Shown in pieces: positions 8,659 to 18,202 of a stretch of DNA of 38,301 nucleotides. This DNA is from an uncultured Bacteroidales bacterium. Its GTDB lineage: Bacteria; Bacteroidota; Bacteroidia; Bacteroidales; JAUNSR01. The notes beneath the pieces were generated by a model. That model searched no databases, had not been told where the DNA came from, and saw only the letters and a program-made list of their open reading frames with translations. The stretch covers positions 104,742-143,042 of the forward strand of contig CAMTOJ010000002.1 in the NCBI GenBank assembly GCA_947074145.1, written 5' to 3'. Positions within the stretch are counted from its first letter, which is position 1, and the number at the start of each line of letters is the position of its first letter. A program made the position numbers and the translations under genes.

Positions 8659-9570
8659 ATGATAAATAAAGAATTTAATCTAAATGTAAACCATTATGTA
8701 TCAATCGTCACGGTCAATTATAATGGATTAAAAGATACATTGTTATTGTTGGAATCTCTAAAACAATATAATACTTATCCATCTGAAATTATTGTTGTTG
8801 ATAATGGATCTAAAGTAAATGAGGCAAAAAAAATAAAAGAAACGTATCCTGAGATTATATGTATCAGAAGTGATAAAAATCTTGGATTTGCAGGAGGAAA
8901 TAATTTAGGCATTAAAATAGCAAAAGGGGATGCGATATTTTTTATTAATAATGATGCCGAAATTCTTGACGATGGAATACATAAAATGATAGATTCTTTA
9001 TTTTCTAATGATGAAATAGGAGCCTTATCACCCAAAATAAAATTTTTTCATCCTCCCCAAAATATTCAATTTGCCGGTTATACTAAAATGTCAAAAGTGA
9101 CAATGAGGAATTTTTTAATCGGTTTTGAACAACAAGATCAGGAAAAATACAATAATAGAAAAGAAACATATTTCTTGCATGGCGCTGCAATGATAGTCAA
9201 GAAAAAAGTAATAGATCTAATAGGTGGAATGCCTGAAATCTATTTTTTATATTATGAAGAGCTTGATTGGTGCCAAAAGATAAGAAGTGCCGGATATAAA
9301 CTTATTTATGAACCAGGATTTACTGTATATCATAAAGAAAGTCAAAGCACAGGACAAAACAGCCCTTTTAAAACTTATTATTTAGTAAGAAATCGGCTAT
9401 TATATGCATTTCGAAATATAAAAGGTGGAAATAAATATATTTCTATTCTTTATCAGATGTTAATAGCCAGTCCCGTTCACTTTATTAAATTTTCAATAAA
9501 GGGAAATTTTAAAAATGCATATTCCATAATCAAAGGAACTATAAGTTTTTTTGTAATGAACAAATATTGA
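8659..9570 (+). CDS. Family 2 glycosyltransferase, rhamnosyltransferase-like
   Basis: The 303-residue soluble GT2 begins VSIVTVNYNGLKDTLLLLESL near residue 14, with IIVVDNGS near 44-51, NLGFAGGNNLGI near 75-86 and the DxD-equivalent INNDAE near 95-100. Later HGAAMIVKK and the acceptor-domain motif YYEELDWCQKIRSAGYKL are present. This pattern is typical of WbbL/RfbF-type enzymes, many of which are rhamnosyltransferases, and a complete dTDP-rhamnose set is encoded just downstream. The rhamnose donor is an inference from context. A gap of 94 bases separates it from the phosphoribosyltransferase gene and 19 bases from the next GT2. Confidence 0.86.
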   Translation: MINKEFNLNVNHYVSIVTVNYNGLKDTLLLLESLKQYNTYPSEIIVVDNGSKVNEAKKIKETYPEIICIRSDKNLGFAGGNNLGIKIAKGDAIFFINNDAEILDDGIHKMIDSLFSNDEIGALSPKIKFFHPPQNIQFAGYTKMSKVTMRNFLIGFEQQDQEKYNNRKETYFLHGAAMIVKKKVIDLIGGMPEIYFLYYEELDWCQKIRSAGYKLIYEPGFTVYHKESQSTGQNSPFKTYYLVRNRLLYAFRNIKGGNKYISILYQMLIASPVHFIKFSIKGNFKNAYSIIKGTISFFVMNKY

Positions 9571-9589
9571 TTCCAATAAATTTAAATTC

Positions 9590-10756
9590 ATGATTATGTA
9601 TAATTTCCTTGATATAATCTTTTATTTTCTTTTATTAATTCCACTTTTATACTATTTAATATTTTCTTTTTCCGGCAAAATAAAAACGAATGTCGTAAGG
9701 GCTCATATTGCTCGAAAACATCTAAACTATGCCATAATAATTCCAGCTTATAAAGAAGATAATGTAATATTAAATACTCTGAATCATTTAATAAAACAGA
9801 ATTACAACAAAGATAATTATACAATATTTGTTGCTGCCGATTCTATGGGAGAGGCAATAATGGAAAAGATTTCACATTTAGATATAACTATAATTAATAT
9901 AAATGAGGAAGTAAGTAGCAAAGCAAAAGCTCTTATTACAACAATGGACTCAATTGAAGGAAATTACGATGGTGTTATAATACTTGATGCTGATAATAAT
10001 GTAAACTCATGTTTTTTAAGTGATATTGATGATATATTCGATGGTAAAAGTGTATTGCAATTACATAGAACATCAAAAAACTGCGATTCCCAAATATCTA
10101 TGTTGGATAGTATAAGCGAGGAGATTAATAATTCCATATTTCGTAAAGGCCATACAAACATAGGTTTTCCTTCTGCATTAATTGGATCGGGAATAGTATT
10201 CCCTTTTATATGGTTTAAAAACAATGTGAAAAATCTCAAAACATTTGCCGAAGATAAGGAACTTGAACTCTTCTGTATTCAGGATAAATTAAATATAGAC
10301 TACATAGAAGATATATATGTATATGATGAAAAGATCAATAATAAAACGTCTTTTGCACGACAAAGACATCGTTGGATAAACACACAATATCTGATGTTTA
10401 TTAATGCATTTAAGATTATCCCTTTTCGTGATATTATTAGCAATATTGCCTTGTTAGATAAGCTTTTTCAGTGGATTTTACCTCCACGCCTTATTATATT
10501 TTGTTTTAATATCATTTTCCCTTTAATATTCCTAATATTATATCCATCTTCTACATCATATAAATGGATTCTTAATATTGTATTGATATTTGGAATAATC
10601 ATATTATCTGTGCCTTGTGAATATTTGAAAGAAAAAAGATTTTATACCTCATTGTTAAAAATACCATTACTTTTGTTAATAACCATAATGAATATATTCA
10701 AGATAAAATTGAAAATGAATAATTTTGGCGCTACAAATCATGGTTTAAATCAATAA
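9590..10756 (+). CDS. Membrane-anchored family 2 glycosyltransferase, paralogue 3 of 3
   Basis: This 388-residue protein (a second in-frame ATG at 9596 is also possible) repeats the design of the genes at 2068 and 4512: an N-terminal helix (about 7-27), a GT-A domain with IPAYKED near 51-57, DADN at 133-136, SEEINNSIFRKGH near 176-188, SALIGSG and QRHRW at 258-262, then C-terminal helices. Catalytic residues are intact. It is placed directly before the rhamnose genes (5-base gap to rfbC), so it is likely transcribed with them. It probably forms a further sugar linkage of the same polysaccharide; the donor is unknown. Confidence 0.84.
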   Translation: MIMYNFLDIIFYFLLLIPLLYYLIFSFSGKIKTNVVRAHIARKHLNYAIIIPAYKEDNVILNTLNHLIKQNYNKDNYTIFVAADSMGEAIMEKISHLDITIININEEVSSKAKALITTMDSIEGNYDGVIILDADNNVNSCFLSDIDDIFDGKSVLQLHRTSKNCDSQISMLDSISEEINNSIFRKGHTNIGFPSALIGSGIVFPFIWFKNNVKNLKTFAEDKELELFCIQDKLNIDYIEDIYVYDEKINNKTSFARQRHRWINTQYLMFINAFKIIPFRDIISNIALLDKLFQWILPPRLIIFCFNIIFPLIFLILYPSSTSYKWILNIVLIFGIIILSVPCEYLKEKRFYTSLLKIPLLLLITIMNIFKIKLKMNNFGATNHGLNQ

Positions 10757-10761
10757 TAAAT

Positions 10762-11301
10762 ATGAAAATAGAAAAATGTAATATCGATGGTTTATATATA
10801 ATCAAACCAACTATTTTTGGTGATGATAGGGGATATTTTTGTGAAACATATAAAAAAGATCTATTTGAAAAAGAGATAGGTCCGATTCAATGGGTTCAGG
10901 AAAATCAATCCAAGTCTACCAAAGGGGTACTTCGAGGGTTACATTTTCAAAAAGGAGATAAATCACAAGCTAAATTAGTAAGTGTGGTAAAAGGAAGGGT
11001 ATTTGATGTGGCTGTTGATTTAAGGAAAGAATCCCCAACATTTGGGAAATACTTTACTATAGAGTTGACAGAAGATAATTTATTTCAATTGTTTATTCCA
11101 CGAGGCTTCGCACATGGATTCCTTGTTCTCTCTGAAGATGCTATTTTCCAATATAAAGTTGATAATGAATATTCTCCGCGGGATGAGGGTTCTTTAAAAT
11201 GGAATGATAAAACGGTAAATATAAACTGGCCTGAAATGGATAAATATCATTTATCAGAAAAAGATTTACTTGCACCCGAGTTAGGAGATTATGCATTTTA
11301 A
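10762..11301 (+). CDS. rfbC: dTDP-4-dehydrorhamnose 3,5-epimerase
   Basis: The 179-residue cupin-fold protein has normal length for RmlC. It epimerises C3 and C5 of dTDP-4-keto-6-deoxyglucose in the cytoplasm, third step of dTDP-L-rhamnose synthesis. Recognisable segments are FGDDRGYFCETY near 19-30, QENQSKSTKGVLRGLHFQ near 45-62 with the catalytic His, VVKGRVFDVAVDLR near 75-88 and FIPRGFAHGFLVLSE near 112-126. It is the first of four consecutive rhamnose genes, here in the order C-B-D-A rather than the enteric B-D-A-C. Confidence 0.96.
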   Translation: MKIEKCNIDGLYIIKPTIFGDDRGYFCETYKKDLFEKEIGPIQWVQENQSKSTKGVLRGLHFQKGDKSQAKLVSVVKGRVFDVAVDLRKESPTFGKYFTIELTEDNLFQLFIPRGFAHGFLVLSEDAIFQYKVDNEYSPRDEGSLKWNDKTVNINWPEMDKYHLSEKDLLAPELGDYAF

Positions 11302-11339
11302 AAAAAAAAGAAAATAACAATTCTGTTATAATATAATGT

Positions 11340-12545
11340 ATGAAAGATAAAATACTATTGGTAACCGGAGCTGCCGGATTTATAGGTGCTAATTTTGTAA
11401 AATATATATTATCTAAATATGTCGGTGTTAAGGTGATTATTCTTGATAAGCTTACTTATGCGGGTAATATAGGTACTATTACAAATGAAATTGATGGCGA
11501 TAAAGTAGTATTCATAAAAGGTGATATTGGTAATCAAGAGCTGCTTGATCATATATTCAACTTATATGATATAGATTACGTTGTAAACTTTGCTGCCGAA
11601 AGTCATGTTGATCGCTCAATTGAAAATCCTCAATTATTTCTGCAAACAAATATATTAGGTACTCAGAATCTTCTCGATTGTACAAAAAAGGCATGGATAA
11701 AAGGAAAAGATAAACATGGATATCCTATATATAAAGAAGGAAAAAAGTATCTTCAGGTTTCTACGGATGAAGTTTACGGATCTTTGATTAAAGAATTCGA
11801 AACACCTCAAACTCTTGATATACTTGACGATGATGTCAAAAATATTGTAAAAGGCAGAAAGGATCTTAAGACATATGGGAAAAGTTTCTTTAAGGAAACC
11901 AACAACCTTGATCCTCGCTCTCCGTACTCAGCAAGTAAAACAAGTGCCGATCATATTGTAATAGCCTATCATGAAACATATCATCTTCCTATCAATATAA
12001 CAAGATGTTCTAACAATTATGGCCCATATCATTTTCCGGAGAAATTGATTCCTTTAATTATAAAGAACACTCTTGAAGGTAAGTCTCTTCCTGTTTATGG
12101 GAAAGGTGATAATGTAAGAGATTGGCTTTATGTTGAAGATCATGCAAAAGCGATAGATCTTGTTCTTCAAAAAGGTAGAGAAGGTGAAGTCTATAATGTT
12201 GGGGGATACAATGAGGAAACCAACATAAATATTGTGAAATTAATAATCCGTACCATAAAGGAATTAATGGAAACTAATCCACAATATCATACCTCTCTCA
12301 AGACCGACTTAAACCAAATTAATGATTCTCTTATTACATATGTCGGTGACAGATTAGGTCATGATATGAGATATGCTATTGATCCTACCAAGATTGTAAA
12401 AGAGCTCGGATGGTATCCTGAAACTCCATTTGAAGATGGTATCAGAAAGACTGTGATATGGTATTTGGAAAACCAGGAATGGGTTGAAAGTGTTGTAAGT
12501 GGAGATTATCAAAAATATTATGATCAAATGTATTTAAATCGATGA
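11340..12545 (+). CDS. rfbB: dTDP-glucose 4,6-dehydratase
   Basis: This 401-residue short-chain dehydrogenase/reductase converts dTDP-glucose to dTDP-4-keto-6-deoxyglucose. It shows the NAD-binding GAAGFIGANF near 10-19, FAAESHVDRSIENP near 83-96, VSTDEVYGSL near 140-149 with the Thr-Asp-Glu catalytic group, YSASKTSADH near 198-207 (YxxxK) and NNYGPYHFPEKLIP. It is longer than enteric RmlB (about 355) because of an insert between the STDEVYG and YSASK motifs (about residues 153-193), a form I associate with Bacteroidetes. Its stop overlaps the start of rfbD by 4 bases. Confidence 0.96.
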   Translation: MKDKILLVTGAAGFIGANFVKYILSKYVGVKVIILDKLTYAGNIGTITNEIDGDKVVFIKGDIGNQELLDHIFNLYDIDYVVNFAAESHVDRSIENPQLFLQTNILGTQNLLDCTKKAWIKGKDKHGYPIYKEGKKYLQVSTDEVYGSLIKEFETPQTLDILDDDVKNIVKGRKDLKTYGKSFFKETNNLDPRSPYSASKTSADHIVIAYHETYHLPINITRCSNNYGPYHFPEKLIPLIIKNTLEGKSLPVYGKGDNVRDWLYVEDHAKAIDLVLQKGREGEVYNVGGYNEETNINIVKLIIRTIKELMETNPQYHTSLKTDLNQINDSLITYVGDRLGHDMRYAIDPTKIVKELGWYPETPFEDGIRKTVIWYLENQEWVESVVSGDYQKYYDQMYLNR

Positions 12546-13402
12546 ATATACTTGTAACAGGAGGTAATGGTCAGCTTGGCAGATCTTTATCTAAAATTTC
12601 AAATAAATTTCCCAATCATAAATTTTTCTTTACTGATCTTCCGGAATCCGATATTACAAAAGAGGAAACAATATCTGAAATTGTAAAGAAAAATGATATT
12701 AATGCTATAATCAACTGTGCTGCATATACTGCCGTTGATAAAGCTGAAAGTGAACCTGATATCGCCCGCCAAGTCAACGTTATCGGACCCAGAGTCCTTG
12801 CTCGAATATGTAAGAAATATGATCTTAAATTTATACATATCTCCACAGATTATGTTTTTGACGGAGAGTCAAATGTGCCATTGTTAGAAACAGATTCATG
12901 TGACAATCCTATTGGTGTTTACGGACAAACAAAAAGAGATGCAGAGGAGATGATAGCACTTGCAGGAATTGATAGTGTAATAATCCGTACTGCATGGTTA
13001 TATTCAGAATTTGGAAATAATTTTCTTAAAACAATGCTTCGTCTTGCCCAAGACAGAAATGAGATTGGTGTTATTTTTGATCAGATAGGTTCTCCTACTT
13101 ATGCTCCTGATTTAGCATGCGCCATTATTAATATTCTTGATTTGGGTATAAAGAATGGTTGCGAACTTTATCACTATTCAAATGAAGGTATATGTAGTTG
13201 GTATGACTTTGCAAAAGAGATATTCGATATAAGTAACATCGATATAGAAGTTAAACCACTTCATACATATGAATATCTTACTCCTGCAAAACGCCCAAAA
13301 TACAGTGTGCTTGACAAAAGCAAAATTAAGGCATTAGGTATTCAAGTTCCATATTGGAAAATATCCTTAAAGACCTGTCTGAACGAACTTAATAAGCAGT
13401 AA
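12542..13402 (+). CDS. rfbD: dTDP-4-dehydrorhamnose reductase
   Basis: The 286-residue SDR enzyme carries out the last reduction to dTDP-L-rhamnose using NAD(P)H. It has [10 protein letters not shown] near 7-16, [14 protein letters not shown] near 60-73, [10 protein letters not shown] near 98-107, the catalytic YGQTKRDAE near 128-136 and [15 protein letters not shown] near 146-160, all in the family order and of normal length. The start ATG lies within the rfbB stop (ATGA), so the two are translationally coupled. Confidence 0.96.
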   Translation: MNILVTGGNGQLGRSLSKISNKFPNHKFFFTDLPESDITKEETISEIVKKNDINAIINCAAYTAVDKAESEPDIARQVNVIGPRVLARICKKYDLKFIHISTDYVFDGESNVPLLETDSCDNPIGVYGQTKRDAEEMIALAGIDSVIIRTAWLYSEFGNNFLKTMLRLAQDRNEIGVIFDQIGSPTYAPDLACAIINILDLGIKNGCELYHYSNEGICSWYDFAKEIFDISNIDIEVKPLHTYEYLTPAKRPKYSVLDKSKIKALGIQVPYWKISLKTCLNELNKQ

Positions 13403-13412
13403 AAAAATATTT

Positions 13413-14276
13413 ATGAAAGGAATTATTCTTGCCGGAGGATCTGCAACACGTTTATATCCATTATCAAAAGCAATATCAAAGCAGATTATGCCGGTTTATG
13501 ATAAACCGATGATATATTATCCTTTATCAACGTTAATGCTTGCCGGGATAAAAGAAATACTTATTATTTCCACTCCAAGAGATTTACCTATGTTTAAAGA
13601 TCTTTTGGGAGACGGGAGTAGAATTGGTATGAAATTTTCTTATGTTATTCAGGAAAAGCCCAATGGTTTGGCTCAGGCTTTTGTCCTTGGTGCAGATTTC
13701 CTTAATGGAGATTCAGGTGCTCTTATATTGGGTGACAATATGTTCTATGGACAAAACTTCTCTATAATGCTTAGAAAAGCAGCATCCCTAAAAACCGGAG
13801 CTTGTATATTCGGTTATTATGTAAAAGATCCTTCTGCATATGGAGTAGTTGATTTTGATAAAGATGGTAAGGTTGTTTCTATAGAAGAAAAACCTGAAAA
13901 ACCGAAATCTAATTATGCTGTTCCGGGACTTTATTTCTATGACAACACTGTTGTTGAAAAAGCCTCGAAGATTAAACCTTCAAAACGAGGAGAGTATGAA
14001 ATTACTGATCTCAACAATTTATATCTTGAAGAGGGTACGTTAAAGGTTGAACTTTTCGGACGCGGTTTTGCATGGTTGGATACAGGTAATTGTTCCTCCC
14101 TTCTTGAGGCAGGAAATTTTGTCGAAACAATCCAAAAACGTCAGGGTTTTTATATTGCTTGTATTGAAGAGATTGCTTGGCGAAATGGTTGGATTGACAA
14201 TTCCAGACTTTTAGAATTGGCCAAAGAGTGCGAAAAAACAGATTATGGTAAATATTTGAAGGATTTACTAAACTAA
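13413..14276 (+). CDS. rfbA: Glucose-1-phosphate thymidylyltransferase
   Basis: The 287-residue nucleotidyltransferase makes dTDP-glucose from glucose-1-phosphate and dTTP, the first step of the rhamnose pathway. It has the signature [20 protein letters not shown] (1-20) with the activating Arg, [27 protein letters not shown] near 109-116 with the metal-binding Asp, and [20 protein letters not shown] near 156-175. Length is normal. It closes the plus-strand polysaccharide operon, 10 bases after rfbD; the next gene is convergent. Confidence 0.97.
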   Translation: MKGIILAGGSATRLYPLSKAISKQIMPVYDKPMIYYPLSTLMLAGIKEILIISTPRDLPMFKDLLGDGSRIGMKFSYVIQEKPNGLAQAFVLGADFLNGDSGALILGDNMFYGQNFSIMLRKAASLKTGACIFGYYVKDPSAYGVVDFDKDGKVVSIEEKPEKPKSNYAVPGLYFYDNTVVEKASKIKPSKRGEYEITDLNNLYLEEGTLKVELFGRGFAWLDTGNCSSLLEAGNFVETIQKRQGFYIACIEEIAWRNGWIDNSRLLELAKECEKTDYGKYLKDLLN

Positions 14277-14482
14277 TAAGAGGAATTATAAACTAAAAAA
14301 TGATTCAAAAAGTGGGACATTCCACTTCTGAATTTGCAAATAGTGAAGTAAAAAGAGAATCATTCGATATGTATCGAATGAAAATTTGCAGATGAATGAA
14401 ACTGATATTTATTACTTTTTTAAGTTATATCATCGGGAACTTTCATCTGTAACTCTTCTAATTACGGCTTATATGATTTTAT
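14277..14482. other. Convergent intergenic region with stem-loops
   Basis: About 206 bases lie between the 3' ends of rfbA (+) and a GT2 gene (-). Visible structures are a hairpin AAGTGG-6 nt-CCACTT near 14310-14327, a 9-bp inverted repeat with a 2-base centre at 14361-14380 (CATTCGATA..TATCGAATG), and a looser inverted pair at 14386-14396 and 14442-14452. None is followed by a good T-run, so no classical terminator can be named. No gene was recognised. Confidence 0.5.
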
Positions 14483-15328
14483 CTATTTAATAAGATTCTC
14501 ATCCGAATCTTTAAAATCGGTTTTTATCGTAAAGTAAAGACTTAGAGTTGAAAAATGCTTCTTTATTCTTACCCAAAGAGCATTATAAATTGACCCATCT
14601 TTTGAAATTGTATTATGACAAGTAACCGGTCTTGCTTTTCTATCCCTTATAAATTTTATCTTCCCATATTCTTTTAATTGATACGCCATTGATCCATCCT
14701 CACCTCTTTTGATATTTGTTCGAAATCCTATTTTTCGAGCCAATTCAGCATTGTATGCAAAAACCATTCCTCTTACACATCTTTCAGGTCTTGAAAAATG
14801 TTGAATATAGATATGTATATCTCTAAGAAACTCATAGAAATATAGAAACCATCTTGGATTTTCATTATTAGGAACAAAACTATATAAAGAATTAACTGCT
14901 ACGACTCCGGGCTTTTCGAGATTTCGTGTAAGAATTTCCACATATTTAGGAGGATAAATAGTATCTGCATCCATTCCTATAATATATTTCCCTTTTGCAT
15001 TTTCAAGGCCCAAAGTACGTGCCCATCCATGACTTCTTTTTTCCTGTACATAATAAGTAACACCACATCTTTCATATATCTCTTTCGATCTGTCTGTCGA
15101 ATTATTATCTACCAATAGTATCTCGAATGGATATGAACATTTCATTTCAGATAAAGACCATAATAAAGAAACAAGATGAGATTCTTCATTTAGTCCAATT
15201 ATAACTATCGAAACAATAGGATTTTTACTTTGGATTTTCTCTAATCCTAATTTTATCTGTTCAAATAAAGTATCGGGAATTGTGTCGATATTTTTTTCAA
15301 AAGTTGAAAGATATTTTGTGTACCACAT
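14483..15328 (-). CDS. Family 2 glycosyltransferase
   Basis: The 281-residue GT2 protein has PIVSIVIIGLNEESHLVSLL near 37-56, FEILLVDNNSTDRSKEIYE near 76-94, the DxD site IIGMDADTIYPPKYVEIL near 124-141 and the later RGMVFAYNAELARKIGF, followed by RGEDGSMAYQLKEYGKI with the ED motif. No membrane helix is evident. It stands alone on the minus strand, convergent with the rhamnose operon and downstream of a NUDIX gene (106-base gap). It may belong functionally with the polysaccharide locus but is not in its operon; substrate unknown. Confidence 0.85.
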   Translation of the reverse strand: MWYTKYLSTFEKNIDTIPDTLFEQIKLGLEKIQSKNPIVSIVIIGLNEESHLVSLLWSLSEMKCSYPFEILLVDNNSTDRSKEIYERCGVTYYVQEKRSHGWARTLGLENAKGKYIIGMDADTIYPPKYVEILTRNLEKPGVVAVNSLYSFVPNNENPRWFLYFYEFLRDIHIYIQHFSRPERCVRGMVFAYNAELARKIGFRTNIKRGEDGSMAYQLKEYGKIKFIRDRKARPVTCHNTISKDGSIYNALWVRIKKHFSTLSLYFTIKTDFKDSDENLIK

Positions 15329-15434
15329 AATTATCTGGATTATAATATTTGTAACACTTTAAAACATAAGTGATAATAGTAAATATTATAATAACGAAGA
15401 GGAGTGGTCTAAAGTTTGAAAAAAATAAAAAAAA

Positions 15435-15959
15435 TTACAAAATGTAGCAATCGAATAGTTTTAATATACCTTCTTTAATTGAACGCAAACCGAAATCATC
15501 CGGGTTTAGATCATTTATCTTTATCCATTTTAATGCGCAAACATCATCCATAGCCTTGATAATAGAATCATCTTCTACAAAACATTCAAAAAAAAGATCC
15601 ATCGTGTCGACCACAATACCCGAATAAGGATATACATTCGGTATTGAAAAAAGATATTTAACACAGTTTACTTTTAATCCTGTTTCCTCCAATACCTCTC
15701 TTGCAACTCCTTGTTCAGCTGTTTCATTTAAATCAATAAATCCACCCGGTAAATCAAGAGTTCCCTTTGCCGGTTCATTAGCACGAACAGCTACAAGAAT
15801 TTCATTATTCTTATTTTTTATAACAGCAACTGTTGCTGCTCTTGGATTTGAATAATAAATAAATCCGCACTCTTCGCATCTCTTTGATATCTCATTATTG
15901 AAATAAAATTTATACGAACCGCAGATAGGGCAGAAGTGAAACTTTTCCAATGGATGCAT
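15435..15959 (-). CDS. NUDIX hydrolase with N-terminal zinc ribbon
   Basis: This 174-residue protein has a four-Cys zinc ribbon (FCPICG near 9-14, RCEECG near 32-37) and a NUDIX domain. The NUDIX box is complete: GGFIDLNETAEQGVAREVLEETGL near 72-95, with the REVLEE core that binds Mg2+ and hydrolyses nucleoside diphosphate-linked substrates. The ribbon resembles that of NudC-type NADH pyrophosphatases, but the NudC-specific tail is not evident, so the substrate is open. It starts 11 bases after the HAD gene stop and probably shares its transcript. Confidence 0.88.
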   Translation of the reverse strand: MHPLEKFHFCPICGSYKFYFNNEISKRCEECGFIYYSNPRAATVAVIKNKNNEILVAVRANEPAKGTLDLPGGFIDLNETAEQGVAREVLEETGLKVNCVKYLFSIPNVYPYSGIVVDTMDLFFECFVEDDSIIKAMDDVCALKWIKINDLNPDDFGLRSIKEGILKLFDCYIL

Positions 15960-15970
15960 ACTATATATAT

Positions 15971-16717
15971 TTATGAATTTTTTAATTCGCTCATTAATCT
16001 TATAAGCTCTTCCATATTTTCAGCCAGTTCATTCATCGAACCAAATACGATATCTGCACCCTCTTTATAAAGAATATCTTTATCGATTGGACCGGTAGTT
16101 ACAGCTACTGTAAAAATACCGGCACTATTTCCCGAACGAACACCTAAAGGCGCATTCTCAACAATAAAAGCCTCGTTGATTTTAGCCCCGGTTTTCTCAA
16201 GACCTTTTAGATAAGGTTCCGGATGTGGTTTCCCATATTTTACATCATGAGCAGTCACCATCTTATCTTCTGAAAATGTCGAAGGAAAAGCAATAGCTAG
16301 CTTTTCAAGTAGAGATCGCTGACCTGATCCTGTCACAAGAACTGGAGTAAGACCCGCCTGAAGAGTTTTATAAAGTACCTCGGGTGCACCATTCATAATA
16401 GGTGCCTCGCCACACAACTCAAAATAATGACTCTTCTTTTTATAAATATCTTTTTTTTCTTCTTCTGTCGCCTCTCTTTTAAATTCTCTCTTTATTATAT
16501 AGGCTATTGTATTAAATCCTGTTTGCCCCTCATAAAGATAAAATTCATCTCTTGTACAATCTATTCCGAGTTCGCTAATACATCTTTCCCATGACTGAGC
16601 ATGAAAAGGCATAGAATCAAACAATACCCCGTCCATATCAAAAAGAATACTCTTTATATCAAGCTCTTTCAGATTATTTCTTTTAAGATATTCTATAATA
16701 CTCTCTTTAATTTGCAT
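15971..16717 (-). CDS. HAD phosphatase/phosphomutase, beta-phosphoglucomutase-like
   Basis: The 248-residue protein is a HAD-superfamily member with a C1-type helical cap. Motif I FDMDGVLFDSMPFH lies near 26-39 (nucleophile and acid Asp), motif II VLVTGSGQRS near 125-134, motif III Lys in VKYGKPHPEPY near 157-167 and motif IV IVENAPLGVRSG near 184-195 (Glu-Asn in place of the usual Glu-Asp or Asp-Asp). Cap and core pattern match beta-phosphoglucomutase and 2-deoxyglucose-6-phosphatase relatives; the precise sugar phosphate is unknown. A strong terminator separates it from pgi upstream. Confidence 0.87.
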   Translation of the reverse strand: MQIKESIIEYLKRNNLKELDIKSILFDMDGVLFDSMPFHAQSWERCISELGIDCTRDEFYLYEGQTGFNTIAYIIKREFKREATEEEKKDIYKKKSHYFELCGEAPIMNGAPEVLYKTLQAGLTPVLVTGSGQRSLLEKLAIAFPSTFSEDKMVTAHDVKYGKPHPEPYLKGLEKTGAKINEAFIVENAPLGVRSGNSAGIFTVAVTTGPIDKDILYKEGADIVFGSMNELAENMEELIRLMSELKNS

Positions 16718-16740
16718 CTGTTTAGTAATTCTTTAAAATA

Positions 16741-16777
16741 AAAAACGCAGCATATATTTATTATATGCTACGTTTTT
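16741..16777 (-). terminator. Intrinsic terminator after pgi
   Basis: Arms at 16745-16756 and 16762-16773 form a 12-bp stem with a 5-base loop. Read on the minus strand the one non-identical position is a U-G wobble, and a run of T follows (A at 16741-16745). It lies just past the pgi stop. Confidence 0.8.
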
Positions 16778-16794
16778 GAATTTATAAATTTTTC

Positions 16795-18129
16795 TTATAA
16801 TCTTTCTTTGATAGCTTTTGTTTCAGCTTCGAATCCAGGTTTCTCAAGAAGAGCAAACATATTCTTTTTATAAGCTTCAACACCCGGCTGATCGAACGGA
16901 TTAACTTCAAGCATATAACCGCTGATACCGCAAGCACGTTCGAAGAAATAGATCATCTGACCAAGGTTATATTCATCTATTTTTTCGATAGTAACCTTCA
17001 TGTTAGGAACACCACCGTCAACATGAGCAATCTGAGTTCCAAGTTCAGCCATTTTATTAACCTGATCTACCGATTTTCCTGCAAGGAAATTCAATCCGTC
17101 AAGATTTTCAGAATCATTAGGAATGATAACGCTATTATTTGGCTTTTCAACAGAGATAACTGTTTCAAAAATTGTACGTTCACCCTCCTGAATCCACTGA
17201 CCCATTGAATGAAGATCTGTTGTAAAGTCAACAGCAGCAGGGAAAATACCTTTATTCTCTTTTCCTTCACTTTCGCCGTAAAGCTGTTTCCACCATTCTC
17301 CGAAATAATGAAGTTTTGGATGATAGTTTACAAGAATTTCTATTTTTTTGCCGTCTGCATACAACGCATTACGAGTTGCTGCATAAATAGCAGAAATATT
17401 GTCGTCAAATTTTACTGAAGTAGAAGTTGAATTTTCCATATCTACTGCACCTTTAACAAGAGTTTCAATATCATATCCCGCTACAGCAATAGGAAGTAAA
17501 CCTACAGGAGTAAGAACAGAGAAACGACCACCAACATCATCAGGAATTATAAATGTCTTGTAACCTTCCTGATTAGCTAAAGTACGAAGGGCACCTTTTG
17601 CTTTATCGGTAACAGCAATAATACGTTGTTTTGCCTCCTCTTTTCCTACTTGTGTTTCAAGCATATTCTTAAGAATACGGAATGCGATTGCAGGTTCAGT
17701 TGTTGTTCCCGATTTTGATATATTGATAATCCCGAATTGACGATCTTTTAAAGTGTTTTGTAGCTCATATAGATAATCTTCACCGATGTTCTGACCTGCA
17801 TAAAGCATGATCGGATTTTTACGATCGCGAAGAAGGAAATCAAATGAATTGCTTAAAGCATCGATTACTGCTTTAGCTCCAAGGTAGCTTCCCCCTATAC
17901 CTATAACAACTACAATCTCACATTTGCTTCTAAGCACTTCTGCCGCAGCTTTCAGTTCGGCAATATTTTCTGATGTGATTGAAGAAGGAAGATTTACCCA
18001 TCCAAGGAAATCATTTCCTTTACCCTGACCATTTTCTAAAAGCGCGTTGAATTGCTCTGCTTTTGTGGCCATCGCTTTAATTGTATTTTCTGAAACAAAC
18101 GAAAATACTTTTTCAATTGATAGTTTCAT
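16795..18129 (-). CDS. pgi: Glucose-6-phosphate isomerase
   Basis: The 444-residue protein is the shorter Pgi form found in Bacteroidetes and Firmicutes. It interconverts glucose-6-phosphate and fructose-6-phosphate. Recognisable parts are [20 protein letters not shown] near 73-92 (phosphate site), [19 protein letters not shown] near 135-153, [20 protein letters not shown] near 194-213, [21 protein letters not shown] near 275-295 with the catalytic Glu, and the [16 protein letters not shown] signature. It follows gpsA by 73 bases and ends at a clear terminator. Confidence 0.97.
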   Translation of the reverse strand: MKLSIEKVFSFVSENTIKAMATKAEQFNALLENGQGKGNDFLGWVNLPSSITSENIAELKAAAEVLRSKCEIVVVIGIGGSYLGAKAVIDALSNSFDFLLRDRKNPIMLYAGQNIGEDYLYELQNTLKDRQFGIINISKSGTTTEPAIAFRILKNMLETQVGKEEAKQRIIAVTDKAKGALRTLANQEGYKTFIIPDDVGGRFSVLTPVGLLPIAVAGYDIETLVKGAVDMENSTSTSVKFDDNISAIYAATRNALYADGKKIEILVNYHPKLHYFGEWWKQLYGESEGKENKGIFPAAVDFTTDLHSMGQWIQEGERTIFETVISVEKPNNSVIIPNDSENLDGLNFLAGKSVDQVNKMAELGTQIAHVDGGVPNMKVTIEKIDEYNLGQMIYFFERACGISGYMLEVNPFDQPGVEAYKKNMFALLEKPGFEAETKAIKERL

Positions 18130-18150
18130 ATAATTCTAAATATTACCCTA

Positions 18151-18168
18151 TCCGGAATCACTTCCGGA
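18151..18168. repeat. Short perfect stem-loop between gpsA and pgi
   Basis: TCCGGAA and TTCCGGA flank a 4-base loop: a 7-bp perfect stem. On the minus-strand transcript it lies about 22 bases upstream of the pgi start. It is not followed by a T-run on that strand, so it may affect mRNA stability or translation rather than end transcription; function unknown. Confidence 0.45.
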
Positions 18169-18202
18169 AAATTTTTAATTATCTGTAATCTTTTAATTAT
18201 TT

